A program made the position numbers and the translations under genes. From Nageia nagi (lineage: Eukaryota > Pinophyta), in assembly GCA_050084985.1 (NCBI GenBank), contig JBITNC010000001.1, positions 146,382,001 to 146,446,000 on the forward strand: DNA of 64,000 nt, written 5' to 3'. The notes beneath the pieces were generated by a model that saw only the letters and a list, made by a program, of their open reading frames with translations, was not told the origin of the DNA and did not search any database. Of the stretch, positions 46,401 through 59,003 are shown piece after piece; the first letter of the stretch is position 1; every line of letters starts with the position of its first letter.

Positions 46401-47690
46401 TCCTTTGTGAAGCTCCTCATATCTTCCATGATGCCCAACTTCAAATTAAAGATATGGGGTACATATTTATTTAATAGATTAAAGTAGTTTATACATTTTT
46501 TATTCTACTAATGTATTATGTCTCCTAGTACTTAAAATATTTCATCTTTTATTTAAGCTTATGTGTAAGCTACTTGGCCTTGATTATCCCCTATATATTT
46601 ACTAAATTACACTAATGTCTCTCAACTTTTATTGATATCTAAAATATTTTAATGATGCATAGACACATAATCCACAATGGACATATCTATAACTCATTGA
46701 TAATGTTTTTATTAAAGTATCTCTATTACTCATTCAATTATTATAAAAAATAAGTCTCTTATTTGATATACAATGTATGGTTTCCTTTTATAAGATTAAC
46801 AATCATTTTGATAGTTGTACTTGATGCTTACTATAAACTCTAACTCATGTTTTTCTTTTTACAATAGTCACATTCTTTAAAATATTACATAAGTTTGTTT
46901 CCTCAATAAATATTTGTCTTTTCATAAAGTTGAGAGCATTTATTTCTATTATTTTATTTCTAAAAATAAAAACATCTAGCATCATGTGTTATGAAAATCC
47001 TATTCTTTAAATATATATAGATCTTTTCAAATAATTTGTTATACCTTGAAATTCTTAAATCGATTTGTAATCATATAGTCTAGATCTATCTAAATATTAG
47101 CATACATATTATGGTATTACATCACTAAATATTTGATAAATGTTATTATTATTTTATTATGCTCTTCACAGTAATGTTATGTCATTATTTTATTATTTTA
47201 AAAATAACCAATACTTGTAAAAACATTTCTTTTACACTACATATATAGATTAACCATACATTACACAAATGATTGAAAATAAAAAATTCAAACCTTTTAT
47301 TTTTTTATTTAAAGTTTGAACTCTAGTAGATTTGATTATTCTAATGCATTTTTTATATTAAAAAATGAGTCACATTGAGTTACATATATGTATTTAAAAA
47401 TTTGAATTATATATGTATATATAGTAATTTTTGGATGTTTTAAAAATAAAAAAATTTATGATAGATTTTGATACGTATTATCAATCCTTATATATATATC
47501 CTGAAATTTAAAGTTTATGGTCATGTTTTGATATCCTTTTGTAAAATAGTTTTGATGTTTTTTGAATTTTTAAAATTGAAGTTAAAACAAAGAAGTTAAG
47601 ATCATTTAGTTTCTTACAGGTCTCACTTTACAAAATTTGCATGCCTCATGATGTTTCCTACCTTATTTCATCAATAGGATGAATGCTCCA
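46401..47690. other. No gene seen
   Basis: AT-rich DNA with short A/T tracts; no ORF over 60 codons. Confidence 0.6.
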
Positions 47691-48130
47691 AGATCCTTGA
47701 TGTGACAAAATCATCACCATATAAGTTAATACTATATGTAACCACTAAAGTCCATTCTCTAAAGTCCATATAGTGATGTCATCATCATTATGTCAATAGA
47801 TAACATGTGTAAAATATCCCTATGATGACATCCTAATCAACATACCATCATCATGATCAATGCTCTAAGGTGCTAAAGGTGATATCATGATATCCATATC
47901 ACAAACTATGATATATCATAACCAAGATATATGATTTGTAATCCTCGAGGTAGTAACTTTATTATTTAATCAACATTAATACATGTCACATCCAAAATAT
48001 ATGCTTTTACATTCTTTAGGTGATATCATTATCATTAACACCTATCATATATTACCTTTAGATTCAAGATCCATGTTTTTGGAGCTAATATCATTAATTT
48101 TATATAGTCACCTACCATATGTTGCTTCTC
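47690..48130. repeat. Degenerate array of GATATCAT-type motifs
   Basis: Segments such as TAGTGATGTCATCATCATTATG (47771), CTATGATGACATCCTAATCA (47820), CTAAAGGTGATATCATGATAT (47873), TTAGGTGATATCATTATCAT (48018) and GGAGCTAATATCATTAAT (48080) recur at 50-140-base spacing. The same motif type recurs inside the long Copia-B-family LTRs, so this may be a piece of a third copy. Confidence 0.5.
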
Positions 48131-48515
48131 AAATACCTCATTAGGTTACCATATTACCATCCTCTAAATAAAATAACTTGATTTCATTCTTTCCATAAAT
48201 GGAACATAATTCTCAACCAAAATATTTTCTAAAATTGTTCACAAAATTTGAAGAAATTTAGATCATTTTCTAGAATGATAGGAAGCCAAGTTAATGGATA
48301 CTTTAGATAAGCCTAAAAAGAGATTCCATCTAAATCCATTCCCTATGGGATTTATCATATGTAGTAAATAAAAATTTAGGTGTTTAGAAGTTAGAAAATA
48401 TTTTAATATTTCATATTATGTAATTGAATAAATTCCACATATCTCAAATATGTGGAGTAGTTTTTGCAATTTTTGGGAGTTAGATTTAGGAATTTTCTAT
48501 TCAGTTTGGTAATAC

Positions 48516-48825
48516 AGTTTAAATAAGTGATGTTGATTTATTGTGAGATAGGATGGAGTAGAGTGAACAATAGAGCATGATTTGTATATGGTCTACAAGA
48601 TCCATACCTATTATAGCATGAGGATTTTAATAAAACCATGTTGTAATGTATCTCTTGATTTAGTTCTGGAATAAATCTTCTTTTAGATACATTATCATGT
48701 TATCAAAGTTTTATAAATGTCTCCATTTTTGAAATGTTGATATATGGTGAATGTATTCAATTATATTATGATTGTATAACAATCTATGAGATTGTTCCTA
48801 TTTTAATTTTGATCATATTACATCA
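48516..48825 (+). repeat. 5' LTR of the non-autonomous element
   Basis: Matches 50478-50787 and ends ...TTACATCA next to the primer-binding site. Confidence 0.8.
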
Positions 48826-48828
48826 TTT

Positions 48829-48840
48829 TGGTATCAAAAC
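48829..48840 (+). other. Primer-binding site, non-autonomous element
   Basis: TGGTATCAAAAC, against the plant Met-type TGGTATCAGAGC, three bases after the LTR end. Confidence 0.8.
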
Positions 48841-49163
48841 AAGAAGGGTACATTGCTAAGTTTAACAACCTATGAATGTTTATAAAAATTGGGAGATCTT
48901 TATTGAGCTAATGAGGTTAAGCCAAATATAAATCTGGTTATTTTTTGGATTTAAAAATCCTATATTTATCGCTAAAATAATACATATAATGCATGTGTAC
49001 CATGAAGAGTTGTAAGCATTACATTTTTTTATGATATGTATGGAGAGGATTGAGTTTCACTTCAAATATTATGGTAGTTAATACCTTGAAAGGTCTCATA
49101 TGCACTAAGGAGAGAAGGTATACGAACTTAGCTATAGTGTAGATGGAAAACATATAAGAACTT

Positions 49164-49664
49164 TGATGCATCGTCAAACGTTCATAACTTTTGATCCGAC
49201 TGTCAGATCATCTTGAAATTTTGAGGAGAGCTAGATATGGGTTTTCTGATTGACCTAAATCCATCATTTAGTGCCTCAAAATTAGCTTTTAGTGTCAGTT
49301 TTTAGGATTTTTCAATAAGTATACTTTAATATCTTTTGTTGTAAGAGTTTGTTTAAGATAATAAGTGAGAGTTCCTTTAGTCCTTGTTAACTGAGCTTGC
49401 ACACCCAGTTTGGCCATGATCTGAGGACCTTTCTATTTTTAGAAAGTTTCCATTTGTCTATTTTTAGAAAGTTTCTATTTTTAGTAAGTGCTAGTTTTCG
49501 GACGGTTCGTGATTTTCTGGAAGTGCAAGTTTTCTCTTGGCTATATGAGCTATTGTAATGGACCTAAAGAAAGGTAGTGCAGATTCAGAAGAATAAAATA
49601 AAGTGTGTGTTAAAAAAGGTTATTCTTCCATTGGTTTGCTTGTTGTTTAAATCAATTACTTTTG
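49164..49664 (+). repeat. Nested solo LTR, TGATG...AATCA family
   Basis: Starts TGATGCATCGTC...TTCATAACTTTTGATCCGAC, closely matching the minus-strand start of the 58518-59003 LTR (TGATGCATGCG...CCGTAACTTTTGATCCGG). It shares a TATA-like GGCTATATGAGC near 49538 and a terminal TTTAAATCA. It sits inside the 48.5-50.8 kb element, in opposite orientation to the 46.0 and 58.5 kb copies. Flanking five-base duplications are not exact. Confidence 0.65.
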
Positions 49665-50477
49665 GAGATTTATTTGGATCTTCTAAGGGAATCTGCACCA
49701 AACTTGGCCATGAGTGTCAAACAAAAGTAGACCTAAAATGATGCAACCATGGTCAATTTGAGGTAGAAAAAAGGTTGTTAGATATGTTACAAAATATAGT
49801 TAGAGAGGATACACTTCACAAAGGAGAAATGATCTGGTTGGAAGAGCCTAAAACATCATGTATGTAAAGTGTTAAAGCATGGAGAAAGCACACATAGAGT
49901 TTTAATAAATTAAATGATCACATACTATACACAAAATGAACATGTTGAAGTGGCCCACAAATTATTTGCCAAGAAGCATGATGCAAATGCAATTTAATAG
50001 AATGAAATGATCGCAAGCTTTGATGGTGTAAGAATTATTTCAAAAATTGCCATATAAATTTTGAAAATATAGAAGGCATAAGAATTATTTGATAAAGTTC
50101 ATGTCTACTATTATTTGTTGCATTTGCTAAAATGAAGGATATTATTACTCTCATAATCTATCTTTGAAGATAGAATATTTTTCATTAAATATTATGGTTG
50201 TGAACACCCATTAGAAGCATAATGAAGGTTAAGTGTAAGGTAGGTAGACTTGAGGAGGAGTATTAATGAATGCAATGAATTAAGAATGTATTAAATAATG
50301 GGGAGTGAATCCCATGAATGTTCTATTCCAAAGTTTGCTAAGGGCTTTATGGAAGAGGCACACAAAGTTTCACATTTTATTTGTCTCATAGAAGAGCCAA
50401 CACCCATTGATCCTCTTGAAAGGGATAGCAACATTGATTTTGATATTCTCATGGTTGATAATGAACTTTCTAATACA

Positions 50478-50787
50478 TGTTTAAATAAGTGATGTTGATG
50501 TAATGTGAGACAGGATGGAGTAGAGTGCACAATAGAGTATGATTTATATTTGATATATGAGATCCATACCTATTATAGCATGGGGATTTTACTAAAAACA
50601 TGTTATAATGTATTTATGCATTTAGTTATGGAATAAAGCTTCTTTTAGATCCATTCTCATGTTATCATAGTTTTCTGAATGTCTCCATTTTTGAAATGTA
50701 GATATATGATGAATGCATTTGATTGTATTGTGATTGTATAACAATTTATGAGATTGTTCATATTTTATGTTTGATCATATTACTTCA
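50478..50787 (+). repeat. 3' LTR of the non-autonomous element
   Basis: Direct repeat of 48516-48825, ending ...TTACTTCA. Confidence 0.8.
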
Positions 50788-51049
50788 CAATAGAACCATA
50801 AAATATATATAATAGACTCATTTATATTTTATAAAGGATATATAGTTTAAATACACTCTAATGTATAAGTCTACTATTTACAAGAAGGACATGAGAAATT
50901 AAACTCTATAACATCCTAAATCAGGAGCACCATATTTCATTAGAGGAGATAAGATCCTAGTGATCATTAACCTTAGGAACCATAGTTAAATTAGGCAAAA
51001 GAAAACTATAACCATTCTTTCCTATGTACTAAAAAAGAGAAGATTCTTT

Positions 51050-52900
51050 AAAACATTTCAATTCTATCCACCATGGATGTTGAAAGTGTTGACTAGACTT
51101 GGCTCATAATGAAAAAGGTGTGTAATTAAGAACTATTTCATAAGTATCCTTATCCTCATACATGAAAGTATAAAAAAATTTGAATGTATCTCAAGGTAGT
51201 CAATCTTTGTAGGTATGATAAAAAACCATAAAGGGAAGAGATCTCTTTTTAAAGAAATGCTTTGTTGGGACACATTGAATGGTAGATAAAGATTGATTAT
51301 GAAATTAGTTAAATAGAGACCACTAAATACTGAGAGAACAAAGAGTAACTTTGTTGATTTGAACATTCCTCTTATAGGTTAGCCAAGGTGTGATGGATTC
51401 CCAAGCTTTTTAAATACATTTACAAATAAAAGAGCTTATAATTTTGATAGGAACTAGGTACATAGCTAAAGAGGATAAGCTCAACACTTTCCATTTTTTT
51501 TTTCAAAAGGGATCCCTTGAGAAATATAATACAAAGAAAATCTTCCTAGGCTTTAGAGCCTTATATTAAGGCTCTAATAACCCACTTGGCTCTCAAGATA
51601 GGACCTTGATGTTGAAGTAAAAAAAACCTGTACAACATGAGCTTTTGGGGAGATAACATAATTCTTAAGGAAATACATGAAAATATTTCTCATCTTTAGT
51701 ATTAGATCACAATAAAATTCTTGAGATTTTTTTACAACTTCTTGTAACAAGCTAGGAGGGAACCTAGCAAGATGAGTAATACACATGCATAAAAGTGAGG
51801 ATTCAATAGTAAATTTTAAACTTACCAATTATATAAATATATGTAAGAAAACTTTGTATACATCCTCCAAAAAAAATAAATGCATAATTCATCAAGGTGC
51901 TTTGGAGTGCAAATTAAACTTCCTAGAATTTGAATATTTTATTTTATTTTATCCATCACCAATGGAAAGAAGCTAGCAAATTAGGTATATCTCGTAGCAT
52001 TTATCTATAGCAAGAAGTCTTTAACTATTGAATACATGAATTAGATACTTTGCATAAAGTATCCATATAAGAGAAGGATTTCAAAATAGAGCATTCATCT
52101 TCCCTTAATGTAAGGAAGGAATAATGAACAAAATACCCATTAATTAACTGACCATGATTTCTAGGAAGAGAAATTCGATGCACAAACCCTTGAGAGGCTT
52201 TGTTTTCTACCAAATAGACAAATTATGTAGCTTCTAGAACATATAATGAAGGAGTAAAGAGAAATCCTATCCAATAGACTTGAAAAGTTAATTATTCTAG
52301 TTTTCATACTATCAAATTTTAAAACAATTGAAGCATGATTGAAGAAAATTTAAATTAAGGCTTAAAATACTTATATAGCCCTAAGGTATTTGAGTTTAAT
52401 AAGAATGAAATGTTAATTAGTTTTATCATATTCCTTTTCAAAATCAATCTTGGTAAAAAAGGTATCCTTTTGAGATGTTTAGGCCAATCCCATTCCTTCC
52501 TAGAAAATAATAACATTATCAAGAATGTATCTACTTTATATTAAACTAATATTTTTAAGATGAACAATTGGAAGACTTTATAGAACTTATCAAGTGAGAT
52601 TTTTTATAAACACAAAGAAGATTAGGACTAATAACATCCTATAATTCTTTATAGAATTAACATCGAAATTCATTAAGTCTTAGAGCTTTTTCATTTTCCA
52701 TGAAGGATAGTGCAACTTTCACATACACAATATAGATAAGGAGGTCATATGCTTTTTTTTAGAAGAGTAGAACTTATCTAGAATCACACTACAATATTGT
52801 GAGATGGACTTTTATCTTTCCAAGGTAATCCCTTGAGAAACAAATACATGAGTAGAATGTTTGACAAAAGAATTGGCTATATTAGGAGGGGCTTGTCCTA
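51050..52900 (-). pseudogene. L1-like LINE fragment (reverse transcriptase)
   Basis: Minus strand, high to low coordinate: an eroded RT opening (RILDNVIIF-like near 52520), KDTFFTKIDFEKEYDKTN near 52420-52470 (the LINE 'KIDFDKAYDR' catalytic block), and KFDSMKTRIINFS farther on. The open frame 51574-51828 then has HLARFPPSLLQEVVKKSQEF, and 51133-51366 lies in the C-terminal region. Order and spacing fit an L1-type ORF2. The FADD catalytic block was not found. Plus-strand 51785-51976 is a shadow. Confidence 0.7.
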
Positions 52901-52959
52901 AAATAAAAAATTTATGTATACATAGAGTTGAAATAATTAGAATTTTAAAATATTATTTT

Positions 52960-53340
52960 ACTCTATAAAGTATATTAAATTCTTATTTTAATTTTTTTTT
53001 GTATTTCATTGTAAATTAAAAAATAAATAATATTGATTGATTTTGTATTTCATTGTAAATTAAGTATTTCATTATAAATAAAATTTATAATATATTATAA
53101 TTTTGATTAAATTTACATTATTAATTGATTTAATAATTAATAATTTATTAATTTATTTTATATTTTAAATTTAATCATATTTTTTAAATATAATTTTTTT
53201 AATAATAAATATTATTTTATTTAAATTTTAATATGAATTTTTATTCCAAAAAAGTTAATCATTTATATTTTATTTAATATTTAAATCAATTTTTATATTC
53301 AATTTATTATATTTTGATCAAGGTTTTTCATTTTTTATAA
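52960..53340. repeat. Extremely AT-rich tract
   Basis: About 380 bases of almost only A and T, including two copies of TTTTGTATTTCATTGTAAATTAA near 53000 and 53040 with a third TATTTCATTATAAAT piece at 53064. Local duplication within low-complexity DNA. Confidence 0.8.
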
Positions 53341-55295
53341 AACTAACCATATATTACATAAAAAATCTTTACTTATAAAAGTTTAGGGATCAATGACACA
53401 TCTATGTATAATCTAACTAATTGTTAAGGGTTAAAAAAAAGCATTTACATAAGTTTAGGGCCTATAAATTATGAGTTATGTAAAATAAAAATAAATTTAA
53501 TCTCCATCATGCATTTACATTGAAACTATTGTACAATCCACCCTCTATTATCATATACTCAATAGGAGGAATTAGGATATACCATCCATCCTTTTCATTA
53601 AATGCTTTAGCTAGTTAACCCCTTTATTTCGATCATCAACATTCTAACTAATGATAAGGGTTGAATTGTCTAGATATCCATCCCAACCATTAATTTGCCT
53701 AGATGTAGAGGGAACTTGATCATTATAGTTCTTATGAACAAGGGATATACATACCTATTTTAGGGGCATAAAAATATAAGGGAAAAAGATTATGTAACCA
53801 AGAAAAGGAATTACATATATATGGCTAAAATAAATGCTCAATAAATTTGCATTTATCATTAGCTCTACTAAGAAACTAGAAAATATATCTACTGTCTTTT
53901 GGTTAGCTATAAAATATTTAGATAGGATTCACTATACCAAGTTAAATAATACATTGACCCAAAGGAATCCAATTGGAAATAAGGTCCTATTCAAAGAAAT
54001 CTGATCTAATTTATATGTAGGATACTCAAATAACTTTGAACCAAAGGTTATAGATACAAAGAGTAAAATTTGGATCATATTTGTGGTTAATACATTGCAT
54101 CATAAAAAAATGAGGAGAGAGACATGCATAACATAATGTAGCTTTATATTTATGAAGGGATTATTTTTTAATTTAACTATAGTCTTCCAACTATGATTTA
54201 TAAAAGTTCATAGAGATCTTAGGTGATAATAAAACAGGATGCTATCCACAAATCTACAATATTGGAAATTTATTTCTTATTAAAATATTATACTTGATAT
54301 CAATATATTTGTGAAAGATATTTTCCTTTATCTGTGAAAACCAAAAACCATCATATACCAAAATTGACCAAAGAAGCTCCTTTGTGTTTTCCAAAATCAT
54401 TCCAATAGAACCAAGGTTTGAGATCTTCTTATTCTTTGACATTACATATGTTGTTGATAATGAAGGTGCCTTGCATCTTGATATGAATAGGATCTATAAC
54501 TACAATCTAAAATTTGAGCCCTTTCTAGACTTTCCTACCAAGAGATAGTCCAATACAAATATAATAATTAAAAGGAAGTTTTCAAGCTTTTAAACCATCC
54601 AAGGCATATGGAATCCACTTAGTACAAAGATTTATATATTCACTATGGAAGTTCATAACCCCCTATATCTTGACTACTTTATTAAGCAACATATATTTCA
54701 AGCTACTTTATGAAAATCATTCTTATGAAAATATTTGGATAAGAGATAATCCCTCAGTATATTTTCTTACTTCTTATAATATTATAAAAATAGTACCTAA
54801 TAGGAGCAATAATAGACATGATTCATGGCTAATATTTTGGACCATATCTAAAACTTTAAATCTAGAAAGGGTTTATTATTAGCATAATATGTAAAACTTT
54901 TTGTCTACTTATTAGATTATAAAATCCCAAATATGGGTAGTACTTCCTTTTAATACAAGAAAATTCCCATAAATTCAATGGTTTTATTTCGTTGAAGGTA
55001 CTTCAATCACATATTAGAAAATCAACTTGGAATATGAATAAAAGACTATTTGTATAAATATATCCTTTTTTTCAATATGGTTTATTATGCTAATTTACAA
55101 TATCATATAAATATACATAAATGTTATTATTAATTGTTAAATAATATCTCAAAAATATTTTTTGAGAATAGGGAATAGGTTTTTGTTATTTTATTTTAAT
55201 TTACATAATAATTTTAGCTAAGATATTATTATCATGTAGGTTCCTATTTAAGTAATGGAATACAATATAATTATGTGTATGCTTAATCATTTTCA
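53341..55295. other. Unassigned AT-rich DNA
   Basis: Short ORFs only (minus 54254-54442, plus 54670-54882), neither with a recognisable domain. Confidence 0.5.
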
Positions 55296-55297
55296 AT

Positions 55298-55310
55298 ATG
55301 GTATCAAAAT
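55298..55310 (+). other. Isolated primer-binding-site-like sequence
   Basis: TATGGTATCAAAA matches the Met-type PBS core TGGTATCA. Upstream, 55120-55295 has a plausible short LTR (starting TGTTATTATT), but no partner LTR or pol was found downstream, so this is only suggestive of an old element start. Confidence 0.35.
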
Positions 55311-58300
55311 AAGTTATTAATATTGAGTAGGGTGAACAAATCATGGGTTTATGAGATTATCCTCCTACTTAATTATGAGATGAAATTAGATTCTATTCCT
55401 CCATTATAGGTCAATTTGTAAATAGATATGTAGTTTATGTGAATGCCTTGTTGTATGTATTTGAGGGGAGCTTACAATTTCCATGTTATCCTAATGATAC
55501 AAAGACTCTAGATGTATGTAGCAAACATTATAGAGTGATTGATATCATTAATCAAATTCATGATGAAGATCAATCATTGAGGGGGTTTATCGTTTGAGAA
55601 ATCAATTGCTATGTATACCTTTATACATTAAAACTATTCATGATGGATTTATTTTTCTTATGGTAGTCATCACAATGCACCTCCTATAGTCATAGTTTCC
55701 ATTCTTTCATAAACTTACAGTCTCTAGTTATAGTAGTTACAATCTTGAATATTTTTACTTTAACTTTTAGAATTAGGCCACTTTCAAGATGATGAACTAG
55801 TAGTTTTGGTATAGGTTAACACTGAAGAACCCTACATTCTATGTACTTATGCTTAATTCATAAATTTTTATATGTTTATGGGTGTGCTAATTTGAGTGTT
55901 GCAAACACTATTATTTGTTCATCTTGATTTTTGCATGAAATATTCTTATATTATATTTTCCCTTGTATTACAAATAAATAAGCTCTTGCTACTTCAAATA
56001 CATGTTTCATTAAACTATCAATCTCATATCTGCATTTGATCTAAAGACTTTTACATTGATCATAAAGAAAATATTACTTAAGCAATAATCTTTTGGGATT
56101 TGTATTTTATAGACTTTGTTAACATTAAAACTAAAAGGTAAATATAGCATGAATATTCTTTTGACATAAAGGTATTCTCACAAATTTTTTATTTCTTAAG
56201 AATATTGCATTGATTGGATGGGATGGCTATGATAGAGATTCTATGTTTACTATGATTTTATGGTTTTTAAACCCCTCATAATGTATTAATACAATTAAAT
56301 GATGAAATAAATTCTCGTACTTATATTCCTTATTAACTTAGGATAGGAAATTTTAATACCAAGTTTAATTATTTTATAGCATATAGATCCTCATTACCAA
56401 TCAAATAATATATAGGGAATGTTTGGATACTTTGGATTATGGTATCTAGTAATCCACTATATTTTTTTGGAAATAAACCCTAAGTATATTGGTTGAAAAA
56501 TAAAACATTCAAGTATTACTCCCAAAACCATCTAGCTACTCAAGATGAATAACTAGGGTTTCATAGTCATGATTAAGGGGAATAAAGCTACATATTTTGC
56601 CATAAAATAGGTTCAACCATCATGTATAGGAGGTGAATGGGGGTTATTATCTTCTTTTTATAAGTTTGTATATGGTATCCATCAAATATCTATTATTTTT
56701 AGAGCTTTGGTACTCATGGCTCTTCCTTTCTTTTAGGTACAATATAACCATAGGATTTACTTAATCCTAGGACCAATGAGGAAAGGAGGGAGAGAAAGAA
56801 AATCATAACATTAGAGGAGAAGTTTCCTAACAACACCTAACTTTTTTGCGAGAAGATCTCATAAGGGTTGAAAGACCTAAGGTAAGCTCAATGGAAATCC
56901 CATATAATTTTCATATTGTTTTAGCATGATCCTTACTCTGCAATATTTGTATCAAGTTCAAATGATCATAAAAAAATCAATTTTAACATTAAGGGTATTC
57001 ATTTTTGATGAAATTTTGAAAGAATTTTATGAATACAATGATTGGGCATTTTGAACTTGTAGGAGTAGAATCATTTTCAAATTCAAAATATGTTAGTATT
57101 TGTTATGGATTCTTCATTGTCCAATATTTAGAGTAAGGATTTAATTAGAAAGGGAATTATTAGGTTCATATAATTTATAGTAATCATTACTTGTGTTAGG
57201 AATTCAATTTGGCTTTACCCTCTAAATTACTGGATCTTAGTCGTAATGTTCATTCTTGTCTTTGACTACTATAAAATTCATACATGCTTATTTTTATTTT
57301 ATATATGATTATGATATATTTAAACTCTCTCAGAATGTCACCCCCATAAGCTCAGTATGTAAATGGTAGTTGGATTTTGATAGTGGAGAATTATTTTTGT
57401 ATTCTACAAGTGATTTCAAATGTACTATTAGGTGTAGCTAAGTATACTGTATTATATGTCATTACTCAAATATGGTAAATAGGGGTTATAAATCTATATT
57501 GATTCTTTATAAGATCTATACAAAATTAGGTAGTAATGTTCAATAAATTTAATGCTAAATCAATTATTTAATCCTGAATTTTAATATCAATTTTATATGA
57601 TGGTTATGAATAGAATTTTCATTTCTATTGTATCATTGTATTGAGTTAGTATGTATAATAATTACTCCCATATTCCTTAGTGAAATACTATATATCTCAC
57701 TCATGCTTATTGTAATGTACTATAGGAAATCATGAGGTTTCTTTAGCATTGTAAAATATCTTGGGGACAATTTTATAGAAAAATAATAATGGAATGCAAG
57801 CATGTGATTCTAAGTTACTTTTATATCATTTCATATTGTATATCTATTTAAATGATAATGCAAATTGAAGGTAGATAAATACCTTTATCTACTACTACTA
57901 GTGGTATGTTGTAAACATATTGTCTTGAACCAATTATATGTCCATTTAATAAAACTATCTTATGTTTCTTCATGACTAGGCATTTGAATCCTAGATGGTA
58001 ATCTGATCTTGTTCATACAATTTCAAATACTAGGTACTTAGTAGAAATTTTGAGATAGTTAATCAAAATTACCTTATTTCTATTTTTAATACTTTAAATT
58101 TAAGTATATTTATGAATAAACTAAGTATGGTAAAATAGTAAGAAAAGGCTAAGCAGTTGATTAAAAAAAAATTGTAATAGTGGAGGCATTAGTTTAGGGA
58201 TAAGTTTATTTGACAATTAATGATAATGCTTATTTCTTATGGACTCCATTAATATAATGATACAAATAATTAATTTGGGGAAATCATGGTTATTTTGGAT

Positions 58301-58517
58301 ACAAGGAAGTTATTTTTAATTATGTTTCAAATTACTCCAAAGATTAAAAATATTTGGTTATATTAACTTAAAGGTTGAGAGAATTAAATAATCTTGAGAT
58401 ATGATATTGAATTACAATTTATTCCAAACTTTTAGCATGCATCTAATATTGGAAAATTCATGAAATAATATCATAAAATCATGTTGCATTGGATTCAAGG
58501 ATTGAATTTACTATATT
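55311..58517. other. Unassigned AT-rich DNA
   Basis: No gene or domain recognised over about 3.2 kb; no ORF reaches 60 codons. Confidence 0.55.
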
Positions 58518-59003
58518 TGATGTGAATTCAGCTATAACAGGAAAACAGAAATTGAAATCCAGTCACAGAACATACAGAAGAAATCCAGACCAAAATACTC
58601 TTCTTATTCCTGAACCCACATGCTCTCCAAGAGAATACAATGCCCTTTAAATAGCCACAAAAAAAACAAAAAACCAAAATGAGTCAGATTGCGCCCAAAA
58701 TTTGCATGCGCATCCCTCTTACACTAATTAAGCAGTATCTAAAATATCCACCCTTAACTAGAAGAAAAACAAGAGTTACTAAAGGCGCAACATGCAAAAA
58801 AAGCCTAAAAATCAGGAGTGCTCTTAAAAAAGCCTATTTTTCAGGCCTTAGACGAATGAATCAGGCCTTAAAAATATCATTTTTTGGGTATGGCAGTTCT
58901 AGCGAACTGCCATAACTGGAATTTCGTCACGAAGCCACAGTTTAAATTTCGAAGCAAAACGACCTCCGGATCAAAAGTTACGGCCTCGGCAACGCATGCA
59001 TCA
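58518..59003 (-). repeat. Solo LTR with perfect target-site duplication
   Basis: 486 bp beginning TGATG and ending CATCA, flanked on both sides by ATATT (58513-58517 and 59004-59008). No internal region follows, so it is a solo LTR left by recombination between the two LTRs of a former element. On the minus strand it has CCGTAACTTTTGATCCGG near its start, a TATA-like GCTATTTAAAGGGC at about 58640-58655 and a plausible R/U5 afterwards. CpG is frequent, unlike the surroundings, which suggests a comparatively recent insertion. The 78-codon plus ORF at 58679-58915 is incidental. Confidence 0.88.
58889..58914. other. Perfect 11-bp hairpin inside the solo LTR
   Basis: TATGGCAGTTC, a 4-base loop TAGC, then GAACTGCCATA. 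Lies upstream of the TATA-like box in LTR orientation, i.e. in U3. Confidence 0.9.

Larger units (their letters stand above)
48516..50787 (+). mobile_element. Small non-autonomous LTR element (TRIM/LARD-like)
   Basis: Direct repeats of about 310 bp at 48516-48825 and 50478-50787 share TTTAAATAAGTGATGTTGAT, GGATGGAGTAGAGTG, ATCCATACCTATTATAGCATG, TCTCCATTTTTGAAATG and TTGATCATATTA. The left copy is followed at once by a primer-binding site (48829-48840), fixing plus orientation. Only about 1.65 kb lies inside, of which about 0.5 kb is a separate LTR insertion, and no gag or pol domain is visible. A 64-codon ORF at 50298-50492 (FDILMVDNELSNTCLNK end) shows no domain. No clear target duplication was found. 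Confidence 0.78.

Noticed and set aside
49160-49672. ACTTT/ACTTT as target duplication of the 49.2-kb LTR
   Set aside because: Using it would force the LTR to start GATG and end CAATT rather than TG...CA; likely coincidence in AT-rich DNA.
58679-58915. Plus-strand ORF of 78 codons with basic composition
   Set aside because: Lies wholly inside a solo LTR and is antisense to its promoter orientation.
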